Notes: generated by a model not told the origin, from the letters alone. 64,000 nt of DNA from Gracilaria gracilis (GCA_030374805.1 JARGSG010000235.1:62001-126000), one strand, 5' to 3'. Numbered from the stretch's first letter, positions 33,223-45,400 are shown. Made by a program: numbers and translations.

Positions 33223-35255
33223 TTATGACTTGTACACCAAGCGAGCATTGGCGAGCGTACTGGTCACGGTATTGGACCTATTTCGACGTGGTTTGCTGTC
33301 CAGGAGCCGTTCCGCTGAGCAAATTGTTTGATAGACATCGGGACGAATGCCCTTCAACATCTCTCGGTTATGATAGAGAGAAAAGCAGTTGAGGTGATAC
33401 CCTCTCCGGCATACAGTGCAAGAATATGTCGTATAGCCTTGGCGTAGTGGTTTTGACAGCAGGCGGCAAATGATGCAGTGAACTCGTTTTCGCCCGTTGG
33501 TTTCTAGAAAGATATGTACAGCTTCTGAGTCGGTGTCTCCAGCACAGTGTTCTGTACTGCCGTGCTCAACAGCAGGAATGACAGTGAGGGATGCGCGCTT
33601 CTGCTTGTACTCAATATGGTCGCCAACCAACTGCATGATAAGCCGCTGCTTCATAGTTGATACATCCAGAAGAGCATCGCCGGAGGGCGTTATAGCATTC
33701 AACAAGGCATGACTGTTCAATATACTGGCATCCAGAATAAAGGTCAACAGACTCATTGTCACACGCCGTTCTCTTCTTACCGTTGCTGAACTTGATCGGA
33801 ACTGGTCAAAGCGATTCACGCCGTTCATGAAAAGATTATACGCCACGATCACCGCAGGGACCTGTAGTGTTGTACGACGCATCGCCTCCTCGCCTATCCA
33901 TCGCTGCAGCGGGGCGAGGCCGTGAACGCACATAATGGCGTGCTCGTCTGGTGTGTGAATCCTGGCGCGAGGAGTGTCGGCTAAGTCATTCGTATACAAG
34001 GAAACTACGGAACGGTCCTTGAAGACAATGAAGCCTGTTTTCTTCGAAACTGTATGCGGATCGCCTGCCTTTGGGCCTTTCTCATAAACTTGAACTAGAC
34101 GCCAGTCGCCGCACTTTGCATGCTTCAGACTCTCTATGGCTTCTTTTAGACCAGGGCGGTTTGCACCGTCGACATTATTGAAACGAACAGTGCCCAATAC
34201 CTTGCACTCATCATCACTTAGTTGCCGCAACTGTAGTGCCAGAGAATGCCGGGTATAAAAATTATCCATGACCATGAGCCGTCCCCTCCCAGGCATGGGG
34301 TGCAAATATGTCTGATGTGCCATTTGAGCGCACCACAGTGCAGAAGCTGAAGATTTTGAAAGTAGTTTCCCGTCCACTTTCCGTTCCACAGCCCCTCTTA
34401 GACCCCATAACACATTTGTGTATCTTTGAAGGGAAGATTGGCCAGTCTTGTTCCCGGACCCATTGTCCTGGAAACTATGTAGATACGCGTGCGACCATCC
34501 AACCACTGCATAGAATCGTATGCCAAATTTTACAGGCTTCGATTTCATGTAGGACCGAGCACGCGTTCGCCCTTTGCAACGAATAGTGTTCTCATCAAGA
34601 GAACTCACACCGACAGGAACAGCAAGGGGGCGGAATTTCTGGCGAAATGTTCCAGCACTTGTCGGCTGTGCCACAAGGGGTCTGCGACAGCCACCTCTGA
34701 TTCATAAGCCGGGTACATTCTTAGAGCTGATCGAATGTTGAGAAAGAGATCCCGTCCCATAACCTTTTTGAAAAAGAGAATCCCCAGCAGATCAGAGGCG
34801 CACCAGTAGTCCCGAAGCCTGTTCAATCGATGTATTGATGCTACAAGCTCGAGACCAATGTAAGCAAGTAGCTCGTCCATTCGTAAAGTTTTTGTTCTCT
34901 TTCCTCGCCGGCATAGCTCTTTACTGGTCCATTGCCTCATACACTGTAAAAAGCTGCCATTCAGAAAGAACGTAAACAATCCAAGCTCACGCTTATGTTC
35001 ATATGATCTGCGTACGAGTAGAGGCTTTTCTAAAAACAATCCACTTCGTTTCCTCCACTCATCACAGTAAGGCACGTTTTTGTACAACTCCTGTTCTTCT
35101 GTTGCTCCCAGAGCAGTAACCAGGAATTCTTCGTCATCAGTTTGGTCAAAAAAGTAGTCTCCTACTGTGTCGAAGTTGGATTCGCTATGATTGCATGGTG
35201 TTCCGTCCGGTTCTACTGCGTTTAAGATTGGCAATGATTGCTGCGATGTAAACAT
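33223..35255 (-). pseudogene. piggyBac transposase (DDE_Tnp_1_7), one frameshift
   Basis: The upstream frame (35255-34605) has the N-terminal domain: YKNVPYCDEWRKRSG, MRQWTSKELCRR and LLAYIGLELV. The downstream frame (34674-33223) has the RNase H-like core: VGVSSLDENTIRCKGRTR (first Asp), LMVMDNFYTRHSLAL (second Asp) and NLFMNGVNRFDQFR (last Asp). A Cys-rich C-terminal finger follows, with CIICRLL, CTVCRRGYHLNCFSLYH. The two frames overlap and join near 34645 by a single frameshift, giving about 680 residues, a usual length. All catalytic residues survive, so inactivation is minimal or a sequencing error. Copies elsewhere in the genome may be active. Confidence 0.9.
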
Positions 35256-36992
35256 ATTACGAGTGAGTACGACACGGACAAGATCGTAGCAAGTGAAGAT
35301 AGCGAGCTTGAAAGTGTCCAGACATTTTGGCGGTTCTGCGGCGTACGCACTGGATCTACGTTTTGTTTCACGGACATGTCAGGTCTGTGAATTTGCGAAC
35401 TGCGTGATCTGTGCACGGAAGGACTGCGGGTGCATGGGCAGAGATATTGAACGCAATGTATGGCATGGGCATTTCCTGCTTGGTTTTCATTGGACCTGAA
35501 CACTCTACAACAATTGTTTTCATTGGTGTTATTCAGTCAAGATATCACATGGAGCCAGTGGAAACCTTTCCCTTATGTCTACTATTTGTAGACATAAGCG
35601 ATGTTGACACATGGCGGTTACACACCCAATTGATTCCGTTGCTACCCAATCGGGTTCAGTTCTTAAGTCTACACTGTGAATAGTTAAGCTTTCAGTGTTT
35701 AAAGGGTTAACACGTACAGGTCAATCCTGGCCCATTCCTCTAGTAATGCGGCTTTAAGCTCCTGTTTGCTGTCAAACTGACGATTGTCAGCATAGACTTG
35801 GTAGCTTAGAATAATCCATAGATTTTCAATAGAGTTCAAATCAGGCGAATGTGCAGGCCACTCCAAAACCTGAATTGCTTCATCAATAAACTATGATTTA
35901 GAGTACATAAAAATATGAATAAAAGCATTGTCTTGCTGAAAATCAGTGTATCACTGTGATATGTCTCAATAAAAGGCAACAAGTGGATCTTAATCATTTC
36001 AACATATGCTTCGAAGTTCATATTTCCATCAATAAAAACCAAAGATCCTTTAACATAAACAGAAAAACACGCCCAAACCATTAATGAAAAACCACCATTC
36101 TTTCTCTTCGAGAAAATTGGCTCATCGTGTCGTAAGTCTTGCCAATAAAATCTCCATCTATCGGGGCCATCTCCATTAAATTTCTTTTCATCACTCCAAA
36201 CCACCATTTTCCATTCATAACGATAAAATCGGTTTTGCTCCATAGCCCATTCTAGACGTCTGACTCTGTGATGTTCAGTCAAAAGTCGGGCCGTTTTTTT
36301 CTTCTTGTACTCAAAAGTCGCGAGCCTTTGTATCGCTCTCGTCACTGTTGAAATAGAAACTTTAAAACCCAGGTCTTTTTTTAGAGATGGTGCTGATCTA
36401 GACGATTTAGATAGCGTCGTTTTGATTAGACGTTCATCGTGGGAGTTCAGTTTTCGAGGCCTACCACAGCGTGGTTTCGGAAAACCAGTGCTTAACCTCT
36501 TCAAGTATCCGTAAACTGCTGATTTAGACCGATTGAGTTGAGTTGCGATTGCGTGCAAAGACAGTTTAGCTGCATTTAGTGCTCTAATCTCTGCCTTTTC
36601 ATCGGTTGTGAGTTGTTTGCCGCGGGGCATGGTGTTCCCTTCGTGAGGTAAACCGGTTAGGTACTGATGTGTTAAGAAAATGAATCTTTATTGTTGTCGT
36701 CTAGTGCTACATTGAATGTATATGGTACTGTGGATGTGCGCGCCATTTTTTGTAATCGTTTGTATATTTTTGCATTGCGTTATGTACAGTTCTTTATAGA
36801 TCGTAGCTCTAATAAGACACCAAAATGTTTGAAACTGTTTGACGGTACTACACTATTGGTTCTATTGTGCTAGAGCCGTATATTAGAATTACTGCTCGTT
36901 TGGAATTTGCCGTTCTCTTAAAAAGGACCCCGTGCGTATATTTTTGAAGACTACTTTACACCGCAGTGTAAACTAGACATTGCTTCTGAAAA

Positions 36993-39900
36993 GGCTCCCG
37001 GGGGCGGGAGGAGGAAAATCGACGCTCAGTGAGAGCTGATAAGAACCTCCCCCCAGAACCTCCGCTTGTATGTAACAAGAAAGTCAGAGAACCTCTCATG
37101 ACATGGTCACGTCTTCGTCGAACCTCTGTATCACTCCAATTGCGCCAAGTCCAAAGAAATTTCCTAGCGCACGATGCCATTCGCCTCAGCCCCGTAACAG
37201 CCCGGGTTGACCACTTTTCCCCCTTATAAAAGTTTTATAGAACCAAATAGCAACGGCAAAGCAAAAAAGGTCGCGCTTCTGACGTATGCACGCTCAATTC
37301 AAAGTAGATATCACTTTCGTCCCATGCACTAGTTTTTACACCTCGCCGCTTTGTATCCTCCCTTTCACCGTTACTCTTTTGTGCGCTCTTTTCTCTGTGG
37401 TGGCTTCCTACTTTATAGATTCCCTCTATAGCTCTGAAAAGTAAGTTCTAAAACAAGGAGTCGTTTTTAATCACTCCAACACATTCTCCCTGCCCCAACA
37501 GCTACCTACAACACGCATCTAACCATTGATTCTCAAACGATTGTACTGGTCATCTAGGTGATCAACCAAAAAAATGGCTGCCGCAATAGCCTAAGCTCGG
37601 GTTGTCTCCTTACCCCCTGATTTTCATCGCTTCAATGGATCCACTCCTTGTCTCGTGTTTTCAAGACGTTTATGGCTCTGAGTTGAAATAGGACCTTGTC
37701 ATTGTGAAGCAGAATGGTCTAAACTTCTGTTACCGAACCGTGGACGTTTTGAACGTAAACTTTTTTCTTTGAAAGACCGCTTCCGCTTCTTTTTAGTTCT
37801 TGCGACAGCGGCGTTCGGGTTTCGGACTTCAGCTGTGTCCAAACTATCGCACTTGGTCTTATTGTTCGGCTAAGCCAATAGATCTGAAGATATTGTAGGA
37901 ATTTGTAACTCAGGATTGAAAGGGTCTCTTCCTGCGATTAATTGACGCAACCCTTCGTCGAAATACTGTTTCACAATGTCTACAGCCAACCTGCCAAAGG
38001 CCTCCGCAATTCTGTGCATTTAATCATATATAGACTTCCCGTCAGAATAGCTTATATAAGAGAAGACCTCTGCGTTTTTGCTGTGTTCATGGTTACTTAG
38101 AACGTGTTGGAAATTGGCGCTGTGGTGTTGTGTCCTGGTGGCAGTCTGAATAGGTGTGGTACCAATCACTGCATTGGCAATAGGTTCATCTGGAGTTTCG
38201 CCGTCAATCTGGACTGGTTCGCTGTTAAACTCCTCCTGCTTTGCAGTTGTGACGCCAAGCGCGCCCATATGCCTACGGAGATTGAGGATATCTGACAACG
38301 TCCACCGAGCCAGATCTCTGCACCAATATGAATGCCAAAACCGCTGAATACGAAAGTGGGTCTTCACGGCGTTGCGAACGTAAGGCCACCGGTCCAGCAC
38401 GTCGTTATAAACGACGAACAGACGGGTGATGTGAGCGCACGGAATTCCTGTTGCAGTCATCTGCCCGCAACTGCATCTCCCGTTCACGTCGTCGGGGTTG
38501 GTGGATGGGGTGTTTATATAAATTTGGAATGTGCTCCCGTCAATTTGGTTGGAACCACTAACAGCACCGTTCTGGTTGTGGAAGTATGTTAGCGTGCATA
38601 CCACGAGAGGATTTTCTTGAGAGACGTCGAGGTTCTGGACACCAACCTCAAAATTGAAGGGCACGTCATGGGCCATACGCAGAGCTGCCTCCACGACCTT
38701 GAACTGCGAAGAGTACCGAACGCTGAGCTCCATGAATTTGTTAATGCTGTATCTCGTGAAAGAGTAGATAATGTCGGTGGCGGAATCCGTTAACAATGGT
38801 AGTCCAGTATGGATAAGTTTGTCTCGCAAAGCCGTATCACGTAGCGAATCCCTGTGCTGGCGTTCTAGCTGGAGCCTCTGCGTCAATATCAACATGGTGA
38901 GGGGTACTTCAGAGAATTGAACGTCTCGATTGAGGACGAGATTACGGTATCTGGCATGCGAGGACTCGCAATAGCCACTTCCTTGGAAGAAGAAACGATG
39001 AGAAATGTATAGGTCCTTGTAGCATCTCACCAGCATAGTTGGCCTCTCCTGGTATAGAAACTTGTACCATCTCGGTAGCGGTTTGTTAAAGTTAAGGAGC
39101 GAACGACCGAGTGACTGGCTTGGAGTATTGAACGAAATACTGATAAGCTTCCGACTCCACAAGTTCATAGATATAGCCGGGAGAGTCATTACCACGCGTT
39201 CGTTCTTTCGCGATATTCGCGACTTCCCTCTACCCTTCTTTCCTAGTCCCTTTTGCCTCGGTACCATCGTCCTCCGTACCACTGCAGTACCTCCACTCCC
39301 CCCTTCACCAGTGGAATTCTCGCCAGAACCTCCATGAGCAGCAGTGTTCTCACAGGCTGTTCCAAGCGCCACCACTCGCTGCCCACTTTCTCCGTCATGA
39401 CGAGCCAGATATATCTTGGCACATTGTCGGAGGTGCATGTGGTCCACCGTGTAGACATTATTCATCGGTGAAACGTGTGATATTGACATCATCATACGAA
39501 TACGGGCTTCCGCGCATGCCCAACGATACATTTCGGTGAGATGATAGAGGTTTTTTGGTTTGAAAGTGGCTTCCGGAATGATCCCTCGCGTCTCACAGAA
39601 ATGAGTCATTGTAGACACAACATAGGCACCACAACTGTCTGAATCTTCCTGCCTCTTATACCCAAGAACATGTAACATATATTTCTCAGAGTGGAATATC
39701 CACTCCTTTCCCTCCCTCAACGCACAGTCAATTATTCTCGTCAACAGTTTGCGAAATTCCACAGGACATTCTTGTCCTAGGCTGTCACCCCAATACATCT
39801 TCCACCGCTTTCCCTCCACTTTTTGCGCCACGAACAACGCCCAATGAATACGATCAATGTTAACTGGAACTACAATGGTGTCTATCGCAGCTGAGCTGCG

Positions 39901-40200
39901 ATAAAGTTTCTCAGAGAACGTCGCAGAGTACGACTCAAGCCTGTCCACCTAGTCCTCATCTCTTTCCCTCTCCAAGACCGTGTAAGTTGGACCCAGTATC
40001 TGGTGGTACTAGAAGCACCCCACATTGTGCCTTGCAGAGAGGCTCTGTCTGCTGACTGCTCTCCAAGGGAGGAAGATCTCATACGCCTTCGTGGTGTCTT
40101 TCCGCCTCTGGCGTTGCACTAAAAAAACTAGATGAAAAGAAGTGGGAAGTCGTGTGGGAACACTGTCTGCAACACAATTCCCCAGTGAGATGTAGGTCAC
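36993..40200 (-). mobile_element. Second MULE (MULE 2), left end present, right end lost
   Basis: The left terminus, GGCTCCCGGGGGCGGGAGG, followed by CCAGAACCTCCGCTTGTATG, is a diverged version of the MULE 1 terminus. No matching right terminus or 9-bp duplication was found. Coding similarity to MULE 1 ends near 40,200, before the HIS7 remnant. Confidence 0.65.
37530..40060 (-). pseudogene. MULE 2 protein: Ulp1 fused to SWIM region by internal deletion
   Basis: The main frame (39948-38020, 642 codons) has Ulp1 catalytic boxes IDRIHWALFV (His), MYWGDSLGQE (Asp) and RQEDSDSCGAYVV (Gln, Cys). After a Gly/Arg-rich linker it passes directly to PLPRWYKFLYQERP, FQGSGYCESSHARY and the SWIM finger NGRCSCGQMTATGIPCAHIT. 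Both FAR1 domains and the MULE DDE core of MULE 1 are gone, yet the frame stays open across the junction. Upstream a shifted frame gives VLLVPPDTGSN, matching MULE 1 VVLIPVDTGTN. At 38022-38020 a TAA replaces the Lys found in MULE 1; recognisable C-terminus continues beyond, to about 37,530. Confidence 0.75.
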
Positions 40201-40689
40201 TCCTTACTGCGATAATCCATCATGCACTATGGGATAGCAAAGCTGACGGAGATGAAATCCAAGAAAGTACGTTATCCAATATGTGAACAAGGGATAGAGA
40301 TTCGACGATAAGGAGCCACGGTAGCTGCAATGAGTAACGGTTTGTAGAAGCAGAGCAGACGGAAAGAGAGACCCGTTTTAAGCAATCAAGAAATCGATGC
40401 GGACGGAGAGACGATTACGGCAACCACATGGGGAAACCCTTGAGGTCAAGATATTTCTAGACATCGTACCTTCACGGTTGCGGTGGGCTGCCTGTCGGAG
40501 CGCATCACGGTAGCTGTAACAAGAGAGCGGCTAGCAAATCTTGAAAAGCTCTGATCATGCGCTGAATGTGTAGCTTTATATGCATCTTGAGTTGGCAAAA
40601 TGCTTTCTGAACTTGGAGGAGTATCTGAATAGTGATTTACCTCTTGCTTTAGAGAAGTGCCTTCGGTGAAACCTGAGACGTAATTACGC

Positions 40690-42057
40690 AGCGAACGACA
40701 AGCGATAGAGTGCCCTTTACCAAGAATTGAAGAGCTGGCGATCACCAGGACGGTCATGCTCGTTTTCATGTGGTGTACCAGCCATATTAGTTGTAGATCA
40801 AATCAATTGAGCTGTCCATCGCGGTCCATCGAGTTGAGCCGGATCTTTATCTCTTTCAGCACCTGCACGGCCTGCGCCAGCTGCATTGAGTTGCGTCAAC
40901 CCTTCACTACACCCTGCTACCAACAGCATCGCCCGTCCGCCTTCTGATTTGTGCCGAAACTACATGCCTCGGCTACATGCCCGCGCCGCGTATCGATTGA
41001 AACCACCACTGCTTGCGTGCCGTACACATTCGAGATCCGTTCGATAAAAGACGAGCCGATGTCACTCCGCCGCCTGACCCAAACCGCTCCGCCGCGTACG
41101 CTGCGTCGCTGTCCACCGACACTTTATCCGCGCCGGCGCGAAAGCAAAGCGCCGCCACATCCAACGCACCGTAGCACTGTCCCATGCCGTCCGTGTAATC
41201 CCCGATACTGCCGCCAGCACAGAGCGGCACGAACACATGCTGCGCCATCTGCCACAGCAGCTCCATGATGGCTGCCTCTCCCACCAGCTCCCCGCGTAAC
41301 GACGTGACGTTTAGAAAGCAGAGTTCGTCAGCTCCTTGCTCAAAGCAGTGCTTGGCGAGCAGGTCGGGTTTTCACAGGTTTTGCACCTCTCGCGACAACG
41401 AGTCTCAAACGTCACACTGGTCGTCCATGGTCACGACCAGATTGCCATGATCATTCTGACACACATCCAGATACGCAACGAGGCCTTTCGCCATCTCTTC
41501 GAAAGCCGTCGCCGGCGCCACCGCCGAGCGATGCGTAAATGTATCGAACACAAAGTTTTGAAGTAAACTCAGTTTATACGGGCCGGGTTTCTCTGGGTGA
41601 AACTGTAGGGCGACCACGTTTGCCAATTTCAAAGCCGTCAGGAACGGTACGACATGCCAGAGAGTAGCTACTGTCGCTTTAGCGACGGATGCGTTCGGAG
41701 CGGCACTCTGCTCAAGATCCACATCGACGAGATACGACGGCAAAAAGCAGTAACGCGTGCCATCACCCGCCAGCACCGACAGCGGGCGCGAAACATTCAT
41801 AGCCTTCCAGCCGATATGCGGCGCAGCCAAGCCAGCACTGTGCGTGTGGCGAAAGCGGCGCACGACGTCCGGAAACACGGCGAGCCCGGGCACATCGGGG
41901 CATTCTTCCGAGCGTTTGAACAAGGTGTGCAGCCAGAGAGAGATGCCGAAAAACTGGCGTCCATCCACGACGTAGCTGCGCAACGCGAGGTCAAATTGAT
42001 GCAGCGCGTTGAGCAATGAGCGAACGTTGCCGGCGCCGTAGTCCAGCACAGTGAGAA
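40690..42057 (-). pseudogene. HIS7: HIS7-type imidazole glycerol phosphate synthase (HisH-HisF), decayed
   Basis: Fused HisH glutaminase and HisF cyclase catalyse step five of histidine synthesis. HisH begins at the retroelement border with LTVLDYGAGNVRSLLNAL. The nucleophile region reads GRQFFGISLWLHTLF, where the family has GICLG, so the catalytic Cys is Ser. About 35 residues before it (with the PGVG loop) are deleted. His and Glu survive in LQFHPEKPGPY. HisF follows with HVFVPLCAGGSIGDYTDG and FRAGADKVSVDSDAAYAAE, a frameshift, then LNSMDRDGQLN, a stop, and FDLQLIWLVHHMKTSMTVL continuing as VIASSSILGKG, the C-terminal phosphate loop. The start codon was lost at the junction at about 42057. 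Confidence 0.85.
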
Positions 42058-42430
42058 CATCTGTCTGACGGGTCCACCCAAAACGGGTGGTCACGAAAGC
42101 AATGGTAACGAAAAGAACTCGTGCTCACTGCTCCGCCTTAAAAAATAGCCCCCTTGGGTACCTTGAATGTAATCTACGCACGTTGCATTACGCTGACAAT
42201 GCTGCCGTTTGAATCTATCAAAACCTGCCCCTTTGTTAGCTGTGGGATCAAGTTTGAACAGCCAGGAAATCATATTGATGCCAACTTTTGCCTTCCACGT
42301 CATTGTGTATTCCAATTAGTAGCAATCTTGTGCATATTGAGCATCGACGGTCAGACAATCACCACAGAAGGGAATGTTACCTAAAAAAAGTTACATGTCA
42401 ATCGGCCTGCGGGCACTTAAGGGAAGATGT
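42058..42430 (-). repeat. Interspersed repeat, partner of 8308-8680
   Basis: Inverted copy of 8308-8680. On the minus strand it follows directly from the gypsy pol remnant (RRPIDM near the RT start) and ends GACCCGTCAGACAGATG beside HIS7. Confidence 0.75.
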
Positions 42431-45400
42431 AGCCATATCTGCCCATACGGAAGGGCAGGTGTCCCAGATGGGGGTGAAATCACGTAGCATATCCCGTAAC
42501 TTCTCACGGTGAGACACTGGGACATCGGTAAAGTCCAGAGACTCGAGCTCCTGTACGGGGTCCTTCTTCTCAGATCCAGGTGATTCTGGCCTTCCTTCCG
42601 ACAGTGGCGGCGTTGCTTCTTTCGACGAGTTCGAAACTTTTTTACCCGACGAGTTCGGTGTGCGTCTCCCGACGAATTCTTTGGTACGGTTGCGTCAGCG
42701 CTCTTCCCTCCTCCCTTCTCAGCTTCGAGGATTCCAAGAACCTCTGTGGTAGAGACCTGTGTGGGTACAACAGCCACCGGGTGTTGTAACATGGAACCAA
42801 TGACTTGGTTCTTTACCAACCTCTGTTGGGAGGAGCTGAAATTAGCAACCAATACCCTGAAGGGCTTCTCTGGCTCAACAAGTACAATCCCAATCGCGAG
42901 GGCCAAGTTCTGCCTTTCGTAAAGGAGAGGCAATGGCTGAACGGTTTCCAAGCCATGCTGCATGGACGTGACCGTGACCCATGTCTGGGATTCCGGGGGA
43001 ATGCAAATAGACCGAGCCACTCGGAGCTTCGTCGACGAACGGTGCGATTCCGCTGGCTGCTGGGCCACCGGCAATGAAACTTGCTTCTTGAAAGCCTTTC
43101 GTAAAGGTCACCGAACAATTGGCACTGTTGTGCCGTCCTCCAGCTCGACGGTTCTTTTCCGTGGTCGAATTGCTTCGACAAAATGGTCGCGGAAATCACA
43201 TCCGAGTATGGCAGGTGCGGCTAAACGCTTGCAAACCAGGAAGTCCAGGGAAACAACGCAACGGCCAAGCCTGACAATCAGGTCAATCACTCCCACGATT
43301 GAAAGGAGCCTATTGTTTGCATCCGCTATCTCGGTCGGAGGGGCCGGCCGAATCTGAGACGATAACTGCGGCGGAATAAGAGATTGAACCAAAACGTTTG
43401 TACCAGCACCCGTGGCAAGAACGGATAACTGCCGAACCATATAATGGTCGGATATCCCGAGGTCGGCAAAAACGTTGTAGTTTCGTTTCGCCATGACCAG
43501 GACTCTATCCGGAGCGCGGACATTGCGTGACCGTTTCCACGGGCGACAGAGAACACCGAGATGTTCCGAGTCCACGTCTGTCTTGGCCATCTTCCTCGTA
43601 AGGATCGTGACCGGGGAGCGAGGCTTTACAACCCCCGGCGCAGTTGAGCTCGACTTCGTTTGCCCCGTTTCTTCAAAGGAGACTCCCATGCTAAGTTTTC
43701 CTGAGACTCCCATGCTCAGTTTTTCTGAGCGTCGCCACTATTTTGCGGAGCAGTTGGGCTCGCAGATGCGGCTGCCGCTTCACCATGAGGCGGTGAAGGT
43801 TCCTGTTTTTCAGGCTGAGTGTCCGCCTTTGCACGAAGGTACGACTTGTCGGGAACACGTTCCCGTTCGGCGGGCGTCAACGACTCATAATGGAGAATAA
43901 TTTTTGCCATCTCCCTGAATAGTAACATACAGTTCGGGGAAATATGACATGTTTGTAACAAATATGGCATATGAGCTGACGAAGAGAATCCGCATTGGGC
44001 GGCCTTCGCTCCTGTCTCGGGGGGTAGGGGTCCTTCCAACTGGGACCGGAGATGCTGTATCCGCCAGAGTGTGGCACTGGTAATGCCGGAACATGATTAC
44101 CGGCGTACAGAGCAGCATCCGAATCTTCGGTAGTAAGTCCCATCGTAGATGGCAGGTTCGACGTTGCCAGCGATTGGTCACTCTGCACTAGGTGCACGTT
44201 GTCGTAGTTGGCATGGGCTGAACCTCTCAGTTCAGGCTGTGATGAATCCCTCTCTTCCAAATGGAAGAGACGGCGTGTGTGACACTTAATGCCGGCACGT
44301 GCTCGTGCCGCATCACCCTCAGCTTGGGCGAATTGAACAAGCTCCAAGTAGGAGATATTGCGCTTGTTCTCCCGATAACGGGCTACCAAAGTCCTAACTG
44401 AGGGAACCAAGCCATCCACAAACATGGTACATCGCTCGGCCGCGGAGTAGACGTTTCCACAGGGGTGAAAGGCCTTATTCAACCGTGTAGAATAAACGGT
44501 CTCCGTCTCTTCCGGTCCTTGATTCGTGTCGCGCAATGCGAGTATGGCATCTTGAATTGCGTTTCCTGTAGCATAGGATCGCAGGAGGTACTGCACAGCC
44601 TCTGGCCAACAGGTCACTCCTCTTTCGGTGGCACGAGACGATCCGCGGACCGAGTTGTACTGGTCCTCGGCCATAACTTTTAAAAAGTACGGCAGTGCGA
44701 TGTAGGCTTGCGCCGCAGACATCAGAAGTACATCGGCTTCCCCAACATATCGGGCGAGAAAGTCCAACACTAGGATTGGATCCTGCCCAGAGAACTTATT
44801 GGGCTTCAGTGTGAGCTCCAGCCTCTTAATGTGGTCTTTCACTCGTCCAGTCCCGCGAGGGGTCCTTTCTCCACTGGAGTCTCAGCCGATAATATCGGTA
44901 CGACAGCAACTTCCGATACAATAAATTCGTCGGCTTCAGTTCCTTGAGTCCAAGGTGCCTTCGTCCTTTAGAACGGCTCCGGGCAACGCCTTGCGTGGCC
45001 TCGGTGGCCCGGGAACGGGTAGCACGAGAGCGTGGGGGCTCGTCCTCACTTTCCGAAGAATTGGTTGACGAATCCCTGACTTGGGCATTAGACTCAGAGG
45101 ATGAAGAAGAGGACGAATCAGGTTCCAATTTAACCTTTCTCTTCTTTCCCGCATGGCGGTCCTTGGAGCGGTGCGACTTCCGAGAACCTTCGGAAACCGG
45201 CACGCCGGGCGCCACAGCATCGTGGATGATGGTGTGCTCGACCGTTTCCAGACGGGCCGCTAAGCGGTTTAAACGATCAGCTGCCTGCTCATGCAGGACA
45301 GCCGATTCCTTTCGGTCTTCCATGATCTGGTTGACATCAGACCGTAAGACACGGACGTCTTGCGAAACATCCCGAACATCGGCTTCGTACAGCCGTTGCC

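Larger units (their letters stand above)
31967..35706 (-). mobile_element. piggyBac-type transposon, 3,740 bp, complete ends
   Basis: Both ends are flanked by TTAA (31963-31966 and 35707-35710). Termini begin CCCTTTA at the left and the complementary TAAAGGG at the right, as expected of piggyBac. It carries two genes in tail-to-tail arrangement: the transposase on the minus strand and an accessory ORF on the plus strand. TTAA insertion lies inside the Tc1 transposase. Confidence 0.9.
31889..36630 (-). pseudogene. Tc1 transposase (DD34E), split by piggyBac and frameshifted
   Basis: The N-terminus (36630) has a helix-turn-helix MPRGKQLTTDEKAEIRALN and RSKSAVYGYLKRL. The catalytic region starts with MVVWSDEKKFNGDG (first Asp). 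A frameshift near 35940 leads to a frame with QQDNA (second Asp), then WPAHSPDLNSIENLW (Glu), and runs to EEWARIDLYV. There piggyBac interrupts at TTAA; the last codons continue beyond it (SMPRRCMAVMQARGKNKKY) and stop at 31891-31889. The split ORF shows that piggyBac entered a Tc1 transposase gene. Confidence 0.9.
31651..36956 (-). mobile_element. Tc1-type transposon, interrupted by piggyBac
   Basis: Terminal inverted repeats pair CAGTGGTCGTCAAAAATATA (31651) with the complement of TATATTTTTGAAGACTACTT (ending 36956), each flanked by TA. Without the piggyBac insertion the element is about 1.56 kb, normal for Tc1 elements. Its transposase gene is on the minus strand. Confidence 0.85.

Noticed and set aside
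34605-34674. Programmed frameshift in the piggyBac transposase
   Set aside because: piggyBac is not known to use one and no slippery site with structure is evident; a simple indel is more likely.
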